This document shows positions 22,902 through 30,191 of a stretch of DNA of 45,411 bases, in pieces. This stretch comes from a virus, in the IMG/VR virus record IMGVR_UViG_3300020125_000098, positions 1 through 45,411 of that record; one strand, written 5' to 3'. A model generated the notes under the pieces. The model was given only the letters and a program-made list of their open reading frames with translations. It searched no databases and was not told where the DNA came from. The position numbers were made by a program, and so were the translations under genes. The number at the start of each line of letters is the position of its first letter. The first letter of the stretch is position 1.

Positions 22902-22939
22902 AAAAAAGGGCCGCCTCCCCTATGTGGGAAAACGGCCCT
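22902..22939 (-). terminator. Rho-independent terminator upstream of protease-scaffold gene
   Basis: On the minus strand AGGGCCG (22939-22933) pairs with CGGCCCT (22913-22907), a perfect 7-bp GC-rich stem that ends in six U residues (22907-22902). Inside the loop, CCC-ACATA-GGG (22928-22918) forms a small second stem. This is the strongest terminator in the window. It lies inside the head operon, between the small genes 22987-23782 and the protease, so the capsid block must be transcribed by read-through or by its own promoter. Confidence 0.85.
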
Positions 22940-22986
22940 CGCTGTTTGCGTCAGGCAATTAGATTTTTGGCCAACCTAGACAACAT

Positions 22987-23205
22987 CTAAAAGTTAGAGC
23001 AACTCGTAGCTAATGTCAAATGGTTTTTATAAATAGCCGTTAAATTCTCTCTAGGCTCAGAAAGCTCGACCCTAATATCTACGAGCCGATGTTCCGAGAA
23101 TTTACCCACAAACCCGCTAAACCCATGTATTTTAGCCATTCTTGCGTTCTTAACGATTATCGCCAGTTCTAAGGGTGTGAGTTCGTTGCTAGACATAGGT
23201 GACAT
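22987..23205 (-). CDS. Hypothetical protein, 72 aa
   Basis: The protein is small with a helical N-terminal half (SSNELTPLELAIIVKNARMA) and a more polar C-terminal half. Starts at 23205 or 23196 are both possible; both overlap the upstream gene's end. No family is recognised. It is the last gene before the strong terminator at 22902-22939, so it closes the packaging-gene transcript. Confidence 0.65.
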   Translation of the reverse strand: MSPMSSNELTPLELAIIVKNARMAKIHGFSGFVGKFSEHRLVDIRVELSEPRENLTAIYKNHLTLATSCSNF

Positions 23206-23398
23206 GGACCCGAAAACGATTATCCGCTAGGCGGTTCATGCTATGGAACTTGACCTTTGCTGGACTGGTTGCCTTAGCCTTGCAATGCTCCAACACCTGA
23301 ATCATGGCCGAGGAAATGAAAAGGTTGCCTATTGAGTGGTTCTTATCCGTGAGCTTGTATAGGTCCATGCTCATGATTTGGGCGAGGGTTAGGGCCAT
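23189..23398 (-). CDS. Hypothetical protein, 69 aa
   Basis: The ATG overlaps the upstream stop as TAATG. The sequence has a hydrophobic central helix (SIGNLFISSAMIQVLEHCKA) and a basic C-terminal strand pair (VKFHSMNRLADNRFRVHVTY). No family is recognised. It is one of four small overlapping genes between the MuF-like gene and the terminator. Confidence 0.68.
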   Translation of the reverse strand: MALTLAQIMSMDLYKLTDKNHSIGNLFISSAMIQVLEHCKAKATSPAKVKFHSMNRLADNRFRVHVTYV

Positions 23399-23676
23399 TA
23401 GTTCCTCATTATTTCTTGGCCGTCTGCGCCATAGATTCCGGTTCCCTTGGGTTGATCAATTTTCTTGAACCCAAACGTAATGGCTTTTCCATCAGGCGAC
23501 ATAGTGGGATTATCGACTTCCAACTCCCCAATATCACAACTCAATCTATGCGCTTCATCATTCGCCATTACGAACAACGCCACAAGGTAGCGTTGAAACT
23601 CAGGGTTTTCCGAGAACGCTTCCACCCACCTCTTGTTGTCCTTCATTAACTCTATGAACAGTTCTCCTTCGGCCAA
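23398..23676 (-). CDS. Hypothetical protein, 92 aa
   Basis: The TTG start at 23676 is supported by GGAGG seven bases upstream. The protein has an acidic helical N-terminus (GELFIELMKDNKRWVEAFSE), a middle helix (YLVALFVMANDEAHRLS) and a C-terminal beta part (GKAITFGFKKIDQPKGTG). It overlaps the 60-aa gene upstream by 77 nt in another frame. No family is recognised. Confidence 0.7.
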   Translation of the reverse strand: MAEGELFIELMKDNKRWVEAFSENPEFQRYLVALFVMANDEAHRLSCDIGELEVDNPTMSPDGKAITFGFKKIDQPKGTGIYGADGQEIMRN

Positions 23677-23782
23677 GTTGTTCCTCCATGTCCTGAATTA
23701 TGACTTCGACTTTTGCCTTCTCCCAAAACTTAACCCCATACTCTCTCAAAACTTCTTTTACCTCATCCATTTCGACCATCAT
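23600..23782 (-). CDS. Small hypothetical protein, 60 aa, overlapping
   Basis: The ATG overlaps the MuF-like gene's TGA (ATGATG). The first 35 residues form a convincing acidic/basic helix (EMDEVKEVLREYGVKFWEKA). The last 25 residues lie in the overlap with the next gene and look less natural, so the stop may simply be the first one met in this frame. It is kept because of start coupling and because the 5' part has no competing gene. Confidence 0.55.
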   Translation of the reverse strand: MMVEMDEVKEVLREYGVKFWEKAKVEVIIQDMEEQLGRRRTVHRVNEGQQEVGGSVLGKP

Positions 23783-24765
23783 AGGTTTCCCCTGTCAGCC
23801 GTTTGTAAGTTCTCATCGGCCCAATCGCTGTATTGCATTATCGGGTTCTTTAAGTTCTTGGCGTCTGGAAAATCCTCGATACCCTGCGACAGTTCATCCG
23901 GCAGAATGTCCTTGAACGATTTGAGTTTAGGTGCCCAGGTACACCGACAATTAGGATGAACTGGCGGGTCTACGTCCAACTCTTGTTCGGCGGCCAGTTC
24001 CTCAACCTCGTCCCTCGTCTTGCCTGACCTTTCCAAACACTCGAAGCACAACCGCCCGTCACCTATTGCGCCTGTGACCCATACCATCGTTTCAACAACG
24101 TCTGAGTTGTTGTTGTAGATGTGGACTCTCGCTCTGTTCGCCGCCCCTAACATCTCGGTTCTAGCTATTCGTTCGGCCCTGTACCTGTACCCATCATCCT
24201 CGGTTCCAATAATGTCTATGATTCGGTCTCTAAGCTCTGTTACCGATTCACCTTGAATCATCGAACGTGTAATCTCTGTCTTTAGGTCGTTGGCAAGAAA
24301 CACATATTCTTTCATGTTCCTTGTAACAAACATATTGTCCCAATCGTCAGTAACAAATTGTCGCATTTGAAGTTCGGTCGGTAGGTTGTACTTTAACTCC
24401 GTGTCGGGTGGTAAGGCGTTATCCATCGCCCAGGCTGTCGTGTTGTAGGCGTCTTTATACTGCGTGACCAAATCATCAACCCTAGTTGAATCGACCTCTT
24501 GGTGTAACCGTTGAAGCTCTTTTTGGATAGCGCCCTCGATTTGCTTGTCGGCTCCGAACCTCTGAAAATCCGTGAAGTCGGGAGCATCACCGGACGAAAT
24601 GGCCGAATGGATTTTAAGCATATCGGCTTCGAGTCTTGCGGAGAACTCCGACCACTTACTTTGTAGCGCCTTGACATACTCGTCTTCATTGGCTTCGAGC
24701 ATCTGGTCAGAATCGGCGATGCTCTTAGTTATGGCGTCTAGGCGCTCTTGTTCTGTCGCTGTCAT
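23779..24765 (-). CDS. Phage head morphogenesis protein (MuF / SPP1 gp7-like)
   Basis: The 328-aa protein has a helical N-terminal half and a C-terminal MuF domain (about 190-300) with the signature RAERIARTEMLGAANRARVH followed by Cys pairs (CFECLERSGK) and VHPNCRCTWAP. These proteins are minor virion components linked to the portal and sometimes injected with DNA. The ATG overlaps the portal stop as ATGA. Gene order (portal, MuF) is classic. Confidence 0.9.
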   Translation of the reverse strand: MTATEQERLDAITKSIADSDQMLEANEDEYVKALQSKWSEFSARLEADMLKIHSAISSGDAPDFTDFQRFGADKQIEGAIQKELQRLHQEVDSTRVDDLVTQYKDAYNTTAWAMDNALPPDTELKYNLPTELQMRQFVTDDWDNMFVTRNMKEYVFLANDLKTEITRSMIQGESVTELRDRIIDIIGTEDDGYRYRAERIARTEMLGAANRARVHIYNNNSDVVETMVWVTGAIGDGRLCFECLERSGKTRDEVEELAAEQELDVDPPVHPNCRCTWAPKLKSFKDILPDELSQGIEDFPDAKNLKNPIMQYSDWADENLQTADRGNL

Positions 24766-26891
24766 TTATTCGGTTTATATCCCTGTCCGTCCATATACCA
24801 CGCCAGCTTGAACGGGTTATCTATTCCAGCATGCTTCTTCATTCGCTTGACCGTCGGTTCCCATCCCGGAGGCGCAACCTCTCCAAAATCAGTCTCGGCG
24901 TATGGGTGCTTCTTGGCCTTCATTTCTTTCTCGCACTTCTCCCACTCCCTAGGTGTGGCCACCCTTAATTGAGACGGGTAAGCGGTAGCGGAATTCGTCT
25001 CACGCTGTTTAAAGTTCAGGGCGTTCTTAATCGTCTTAGTGGTGTTTGAACTTAACCCTGCCTTGTCACCGCCATACGTTGATTTACTAGTAGGTCCAGC
25101 ACCCGGAGCGGTGGCACCAGCTTTGGGTTGTCCCGGTACGCCTGCACTAGCTCCACCAGAAACAGGAGCTTTTGCGCCTCCACCAGCACCGCCAAATCCT
25201 CCGGGAGGAGTGGGCTGAAACAACATGGCAAGTTGTGGGTCTTTGGCGATTTCATCCTTGATTTCCTTTTGAGTTTCTTCGTAGTCGTAACTGGTATCGT
25301 CCATTTCTTTTGCCGCCGTGGTAGCCGCCTTCTCATGGCTCCAATAACGGTTTTGATCCATGAACGAGATATTACCCAGTTTCTCTTTCTTGTCCTCGGG
25401 CGCAATCTCGGCAAAGATAACCTCAACCTCTTCACTTGCGCTCTTGTCCAATAGACCGCCTTCTTTGGCGTTCTGAATAACTTTCTTCGCCAATTCTTTA
25501 AGACCAAACTCCCACATCTTTTGACGCCTGCGAAAGAACTTGTAAGCGGGTTCAACTTTGGTAATGGCTGACGCCCTGTTCCCGCCTCCACCTCCACCGC
25601 CAACATAGTCTAGGGGTTGGTTGCCAGCACCCGCACCAATACGAGCAAGCATTTCATCCTGAAATCCAGATTTAGCTTCACCCCGTCCGTCCGGTGTCAA
25701 AATCTCTAGTTTGACCGATTCGTTATGCGTGTGTTTGGTGCCAGGGCCTAGGTAATTGGTTTGCACGTTCGCAATGCTCGAGACGTCCGTGTCTTGACCA
25801 AGAACAGTCTCATCAAACACCAAAGCAGACCGATTAATAACCGCAACCGCCTTATAGCGAATAATATCCTGTAGGAGTTTGATATCGGACATGACAGCTA
25901 ATAGGTCGGAGCGTCCACGCTTCTCGTTCTCATAGACGTTTATCTTGAGGTGGACAACCTCGTCGGGTTTAACCACTTCCACAACGTAGTCAGCCATTGG
26001 AATGTTATCGACTGTGTAAAGCTGGTACTGGGTTGGGTACTGCACCCAATAACCCTTAACGTCAAAGATGTTCTTGGGGACGGTGATGATTTCCCAAACC
26101 GTTGAAGCGTCTATGGTCAATAGGTTGCTATATCCTGGCTTTCCGTTCTTGGACATTGCAACTACTCGGAAGAACAGTTCTCCGTCAGTGCAAAGCATAT
26201 CGTTCATCGTGGGGAGTCTTAGGTCAAAGTTACACCGCTCGGTAAACTCATCCCAAACCTCTTGGGCTTTTTCGTCCTCAAAATCCATTTTGATACCGTC
26301 ACCAATGGTAAAGGCTGTCAAAAGAGAGATAAGGCCTTTAGCTACTGCGTCATGGTTCTTTAGTTGGAAACACCTTGCCTGCATCTGCCACATGGCCTGT
26401 AAATAAAGCTGACGGGTGAATGGGCCTGGAGGATATTGGACGTTACCATCTACCGGTTGCCCGAAAACGAATGGGTCTGGGCCACCCAGGGCAAACTCAT
26501 TCCCCACACCCTCAGTTAGCTTGTTCTTGAATTTAGAAAGGTCAACTCTAAGTGATTCGGTTATCTTCTTGCCTTTGACCGTTCGTTCTTTGGGCCAATA
26601 GACCTCAACAATGCGTCCGTAACACTCACGCCCAAACGGGTCAACCCACTTGGGATAGTTCTTGGTCGGGTCTTTGTCCGCTTCAACCGTTCGGATCATC
26701 TTGGGGTTCAACAATTGGAAAGGTTGCCAGCTATCAGCCTCTAGCTTCTTCAACTCTCCCACGTGGTCAGAGATAGTGATTGGGTCGTTATTGACCACAA
26801 CCGTATCTTTGTGGTGGGCGCTCTTATATTTACGTCTCGGCATGGTCGTGGTTAACTGCGCCGATTCAATCTTTATGTTTTTCTTCTTCAC
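24762..26891 (-). CDS. Portal protein with C-terminal extension
   Basis: The 709-aa protein lies between terminase and MuF. Core features include the wing/clip-like helices (YLQAMWQMQARCFQLKNHDA, ERCNFDLRLPTMNDMLC), VHLKINVYENEKRGRSDLLA and the stem region (DIKLLQDIIRYKAVAVINRS). After the crown comes a Gly/Ala/Pro-rich linker (about 570-620), then a basic module ending GIDNPFKLAWYMDGQGYKP, which resembles a short motif found as stand-alone peptides in other phages. Translation starts at GTG 26891 with AAAGGA six bases upstream. The portal drives DNA entry and docks the terminase. Confidence 0.9.
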   Translation of the reverse strand: MKKKNIKIESAQLTTTMPRRKYKSAHHKDTVVVNNDPITISDHVGELKKLEADSWQPFQLLNPKMIRTVEADKDPTKNYPKWVDPFGRECYGRIVEVYWPKERTVKGKKITESLRVDLSKFKNKLTEGVGNEFALGGPDPFVFGQPVDGNVQYPPGPFTRQLYLQAMWQMQARCFQLKNHDAVAKGLISLLTAFTIGDGIKMDFEDEKAQEVWDEFTERCNFDLRLPTMNDMLCTDGELFFRVVAMSKNGKPGYSNLLTIDASTVWEIITVPKNIFDVKGYWVQYPTQYQLYTVDNIPMADYVVEVVKPDEVVHLKINVYENEKRGRSDLLAVMSDIKLLQDIIRYKAVAVINRSALVFDETVLGQDTDVSSIANVQTNYLGPGTKHTHNESVKLEILTPDGRGEAKSGFQDEMLARIGAGAGNQPLDYVGGGGGGGNRASAITKVEPAYKFFRRRQKMWEFGLKELAKKVIQNAKEGGLLDKSASEEVEVIFAEIAPEDKKEKLGNISFMDQNRYWSHEKAATTAAKEMDDTSYDYEETQKEIKDEIAKDPQLAMLFQPTPPGGFGGAGGGAKAPVSGGASAGVPGQPKAGATAPGAGPTSKSTYGGDKAGLSSNTTKTIKNALNFKQRETNSATAYPSQLRVATPREWEKCEKEMKAKKHPYAETDFGEVAPPGWEPTVKRMKKHAGIDNPFKLAWYMDGQGYKPNK

Positions 26892-27033
26892 GTTTTTCCT
26901 TTCGCTTGTACGTCACCTTGTTGGTTTCGTATTCCCTCATTGCGGTCTTAATCTTAGCGTGTGCCTCTAGGTGCCGTTCCATGTACTTGACCGGAAACCT
27001 TTGACCGCATAGTTCGCACTTCTTACCGTCCAT
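26866..27033 (-). CDS. C2H2 zinc-finger protein between terminase and portal, 55 aa
   Basis: An ATG two bases after the terminase stop encodes MDGKKCELCGQRFPVKYMER, then HLEAH: a Cys-x2-Cys...His-x4-His zinc finger. A highly basic helix follows (about 35-55) that could bind nucleic acid. The 3' end overlaps the portal start by 26 nt. Single-finger proteins like this occur in phage packaging regions with unknown roles; an accessory role in packaging or regulation is a guess. Confidence 0.7.
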   Translation of the reverse strand: MDGKKCELCGQRFPVKYMERHLEAHAKIKTAMREYETNKVTYKRKEKREEEKHKD

Positions 27034-27035
27034 TG

Positions 27036-28673
27036 TTACCACCCCAATTTGATTTGATTCGTGTTCTTGACCAACCTTTGAGCGTACATTCCGTCAGACG
27101 TCACCTTGATTACCGATGTTGGTTTCGTCTCGCCCTTGTACCAGAGCATTGCATCATAGTTGAAGGCGTGTCGAAAGTGGTCAGGACGGTTCGCTCCCAA
27201 TTGTACATACCGTGCGGTCATTATACCCGTCTTTTCATTGGTCTCAAGAATTCTCGCAACGTTGGAACAATGTTCGGCAAAGGTCTCAATGACCTCTGAC
27301 CGTCTAGGCAACCCAATAAGGTGTTCCCTCAAAATGCGCTGACTTGCATCCATCGACTCTGTTCGGTTGACTGAAACCTTGTGGTCCTCATCGTCCCACG
27401 AATACCCGTCCTTTTTGTTCTCAATGTAATAGCACCTAAACCCACGGTTCCCCATTGCCTTGATAACCCTATTTGCGCCCTCGGGGTCGGGGTTGCCGTC
27501 GATAACAAACCTCTTAACTCCAAACCGCTTGAGGATTGGTACGGTGTCCTCTAGCAGATCAACAACGCCCATCCAGACTATTTCCCTCAGCTTTCCCTCG
27601 GCTCTACGGCTTATGACTATGTGATGCCCAGCCGTAGGGTTAACGTCAATCCCCGCCGTGGTGTTGTCGTCACAAGATTCCCACATAGGCCAATGCCCAC
27701 ACATGGCTAGGATATGGGCGGCGTCTATTCGGCTCTGTTTATCGCTCCAAGGTAGTCCTAGAACACGGTTATAGAAGTTTGCGATATTAAGGCCCTTTTT
27801 GGACCTGTTAAGGATTTCTTGGTAATCAGCGTTCCAAACGAATAATCGACTAACGTAATAGCCACTAGATGCAATTCCAGGCCGTTTGGCAACCCATTGG
27901 CCCTTGAGAACATCTAGTTTGCCACGACAGCGCCTACAGGCCAAAAACCCTTGTTCGATACAGGCAGGGAATGGCATGCGCTCGGTGTTAACATCGGCTT
28001 CGTTCTGTTCTCCGCAATGCGGGCATTTCATTGCCCAAAACTTTTGGTCCGATTCCATGAACTTTCCATCGGTGCCAAAGTCTGGAATGGTTGGGTTGCC
28101 TATGATATCCCTGCATTTGTGCGGGCTGTCCTGCATACGCTCAAGGGCGATTTCAACATCGTTCGGACCCATAAGGTCATATTCATCAAACACTTCGCAA
28201 TCGGCGGGGGTTGATTCTTTTTGTGTCTTTCCGGCCAATCCAAAGAAGTAAGCGAACGCATTGCCTATTTGCTTGGTTGTGGTGTTGTCTGTCGCCGGGA
28301 TCAATTTTTGAAGCTCTGAATTCATCTCCAAAAGCCTGTTAAAGCGGGAAAGCATGAAAGGGTATAGGGCGGTATCTGTGGGGAAGTAATAAATCCCGTT
28401 CCATCCTTGGATTCCTACTCGATGGATAAACCGCATAATCATTGTCATGGAAAGGCGGGTTTGGGAGGACTTGCGGACTACCAACTCTCGAGCTTGGTCA
28501 TCAAATATGTCTATCAGGTATGGGTTTCGGCTTAGGTCAAAGGTTCTGTTATCAACCCGCTTTATCTTCTGTGTCGCCCACCAATATCTGCTGGCCATTT
28601 CCAGCATTTGGGGCGTAACTTCTAACCCATTCCCTAAGAGCTTGGGCGGTAGTTGGGTCAAGCTGTTGGCCAT
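27036..28673 (-). CDS. Terminase large subunit (lambda gpA-type)
   Basis: The 545-aa protein has an ATPase domain with a deviant Walker A, KSSQTRLS (68-75). It aligns with lambda gpA KSARVGYS, where the Lys sits at the front; Arg replaces the usual Gly. Walker B plus catalytic Glu is VFDEYDLM (Asp163-Glu164). A Cys4 zinc-ribbon is formed by CPHC (217-220) and CRRC (246-249). Nuclease-domain acidic residues are in TTAGIDVNPT (343), FVIDGNPDPE (392) and FRHAFNYDAMLW. It packages DNA into the prohead with the small subunit. It overlaps the small-subunit gene by 122 nt. Confidence 0.92.
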   Translation of the reverse strand: MANSLTQLPPKLLGNGLEVTPQMLEMASRYWWATQKIKRVDNRTFDLSRNPYLIDIFDDQARELVVRKSSQTRLSMTMIMRFIHRVGIQGWNGIYYFPTDTALYPFMLSRFNRLLEMNSELQKLIPATDNTTTKQIGNAFAYFFGLAGKTQKESTPADCEVFDEYDLMGPNDVEIALERMQDSPHKCRDIIGNPTIPDFGTDGKFMESDQKFWAMKCPHCGEQNEADVNTERMPFPACIEQGFLACRRCRGKLDVLKGQWVAKRPGIASSGYYVSRLFVWNADYQEILNRSKKGLNIANFYNRVLGLPWSDKQSRIDAAHILAMCGHWPMWESCDDNTTAGIDVNPTAGHHIVISRRAEGKLREIVWMGVVDLLEDTVPILKRFGVKRFVIDGNPDPEGANRVIKAMGNRGFRCYYIENKKDGYSWDDEDHKVSVNRTESMDASQRILREHLIGLPRRSEVIETFAEHCSNVARILETNEKTGIMTARYVQLGANRPDHFRHAFNYDAMLWYKGETKPTSVIKVTSDGMYAQRLVKNTNQIKLGW

Positions 28674-29148
28674 TGTTCACCTGAACATTTACTTGTGTTT
28701 GCGGTTTAGTATCTTCGTACACCGATCCTTGAATGTCGGACCCAATTTTGATAATTGCCGCAAGGTCTCTAGCATCGGCTTCGTCAATCTTTTCTTTGGA
28801 AAGACTTCGCATTCCTCTAGCAACCAATAGGCGGCCTGCTCGTAGGCGAGACTCGATAGCACTAATGTACTTTCTTCCACTTCTTTCGAGTGCTGTTTCA
28901 ATGAGTTTTTGGCGTCTTTTCTTGTGTTCATCTTGCCAGCCCGTTGTATTTCTATAAACCGTATTTAAACTTAGACCTTTGGCTTTGGCCCACTCAGCAA
29001 TATCAACAATTTCTTGCGACAAATAATCAGCTTTTAGGGCTATCCAATCGTGCTTTGTCTTTGTAAATGGTTTCGATTTCTCGGTCGATAACGAGGTCAC
29101 CGCTTGGTTCTCTGTGGAAATAGATGAGGTTTCGGGTAATGGTTCCAT
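28552..29148 (-). CDS. Terminase small subunit
   Basis: The 198-aa protein has a flexible Ser/Thr/Glu-rich N-terminus (1-30), a helix-turn-helix-like domain (about 34-75; SQEIVDIAEWAKAKGLSLNT, VYRNTTGWQDEHKKRR), a helical oligomerisation region with LRAGRLLVARGMRSLSKE, and a C-terminal Gln/Asn-rich tail that may contact the large subunit. HTH plus helical core, immediately upstream of the large terminase, is the standard design. It recognises the packaging start site. The start ATG is at 29148. Confidence 0.85.
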   Translation of the reverse strand: MEPLPETSSISTENQAVTSLSTEKSKPFTKTKHDWIALKADYLSQEIVDIAEWAKAKGLSLNTVYRNTTGWQDEHKKRRQKLIETALERSGRKYISAIESRLRAGRLLVARGMRSLSKEKIDEADARDLAAIIKIGSDIQGSVYEDTKPQTQVNVQVNNGQQLDPTTAQALREWVRSYAPNAGNGQQILVGDTEDKAG

Positions 29149-29183
29149 TTTTCCTACTCGTTATTTCTACGAATCCTTCGATG

Positions 29184-30191
29184 TTATCCAATGAGTTCCC
29201 TGATTAATTCTAACCTCTTTTGGTTAACTTTGGGTAACAAATAGTTCTCTTGGATACAGTCCCAACTTTTCTGTACGTCTAGGTTGTTCTGTAATCCGTG
29301 GTTTTGAATAGCCAAGTTTAGGTCCGTTCCCACTCCCGGTTGTGTCCATTCGTACCAAGGCATTCCTATGGTTTTTGCGCCGACCCATGATGCCTCTAAC
29401 CATGCAAGATTGGACCTTGAACGTGCGAATGGGTTGTCTTTAAGCGGTACTATCCAAATCGCTGGGTTTATTTGGCAAAGCGTGTGCATATATTCATAAA
29501 GTGTTGGGGTGTGAGGGACATACTTCATGTTAGGCAAAACCCCGTTGTAATCATCCATTTCTTCGTACCACCAAGGGTAAATCCCCAGGAAATAGAGCGT
29601 CCAGTCTGGATTTGCTAACATTGTTTCATAAAGCTCTTTTCGGACCATCAAAAGGTCTGATAGGTGGGCTGGTGCGCTTCCACGCCAAAGAATTGTTTTA
29701 CCTTTAGGTTTTAAATCCGGTTTCGTGAACGTCTCTAGGTCTAGGGCGTTTGGTACATTTACAATCTTGGCTTTTGTAAACTGTCTCAGTTGATCGCCTA
29801 GGTAATTCGTTGTGACCGTTACCACGTCCGCCATTTCCAAGCAAGCTCTAATTGTGTTCTGCGTTGGCTCAATCATGTAACTGTAAAATGCGTTATGGCT
29901 AGGCGGAACGTTGGTTTGTAAATCGTCCTCATCCACCCAAATCTTGGCTCCCATGCGTTTAAATGTTGCGGTTGCGCTTATCAAATCAGGGTGAAACGGT
30001 CTTTGAAGGAAAACTAAGTCAAAGAACCCCGCTTGGTCCCAGGTTCCCGGTAAAGGTAATCCGCTCTTGCTCGAAATGTATTTGATTTCGTAATCGTTCC
30101 CTAGTTTTTTGGCGATTAACTGCCAAGGTCTAGCGCAACGATAAAAGCTTGTTGGGTCGTTGTCGGGAGCATAAACGAGTATTCTTTTCAC
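29184..30191 (-). CDS. Glycosyltransferase, GT-B fold (GT4-like)
   Basis: The 335-aa protein begins MKRILVYAPDNDPTSFYRCA. It continues with a GT-B-like core: LVFLQRPFHPDLISATATFK, KIWVDEDDLQTNVPPSH, DVVTVTTNYLGDQLRQF, IVNVPNALDLETF (a GT4-like acceptor-to-donor linker) and WRGSAPAHLSDL. The late segment (NPFARSRSNLAWLEASWVGA) fits the nucleotide-sugar E-x7-E region. The GTG start overlaps the preceding stop. It is the last gene of the glycan cassette. Donor and acceptor are unknown. Confidence 0.82.
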   Translation of the reverse strand: MKRILVYAPDNDPTSFYRCARPWQLIAKKLGNDYEIKYISSKSGLPLPGTWDQAGFFDLVFLQRPFHPDLISATATFKRMGAKIWVDEDDLQTNVPPSHNAFYSYMIEPTQNTIRACLEMADVVTVTTNYLGDQLRQFTKAKIVNVPNALDLETFTKPDLKPKGKTILWRGSAPAHLSDLLMVRKELYETMLANPDWTLYFLGIYPWWYEEMDDYNGVLPNMKYVPHTPTLYEYMHTLCQINPAIWIVPLKDNPFARSRSNLAWLEASWVGAKTIGMPWYEWTQPGVGTDLNLAIQNHGLQNNLDVQKSWDCIQENYLLPKVNQKRLELIRELIG

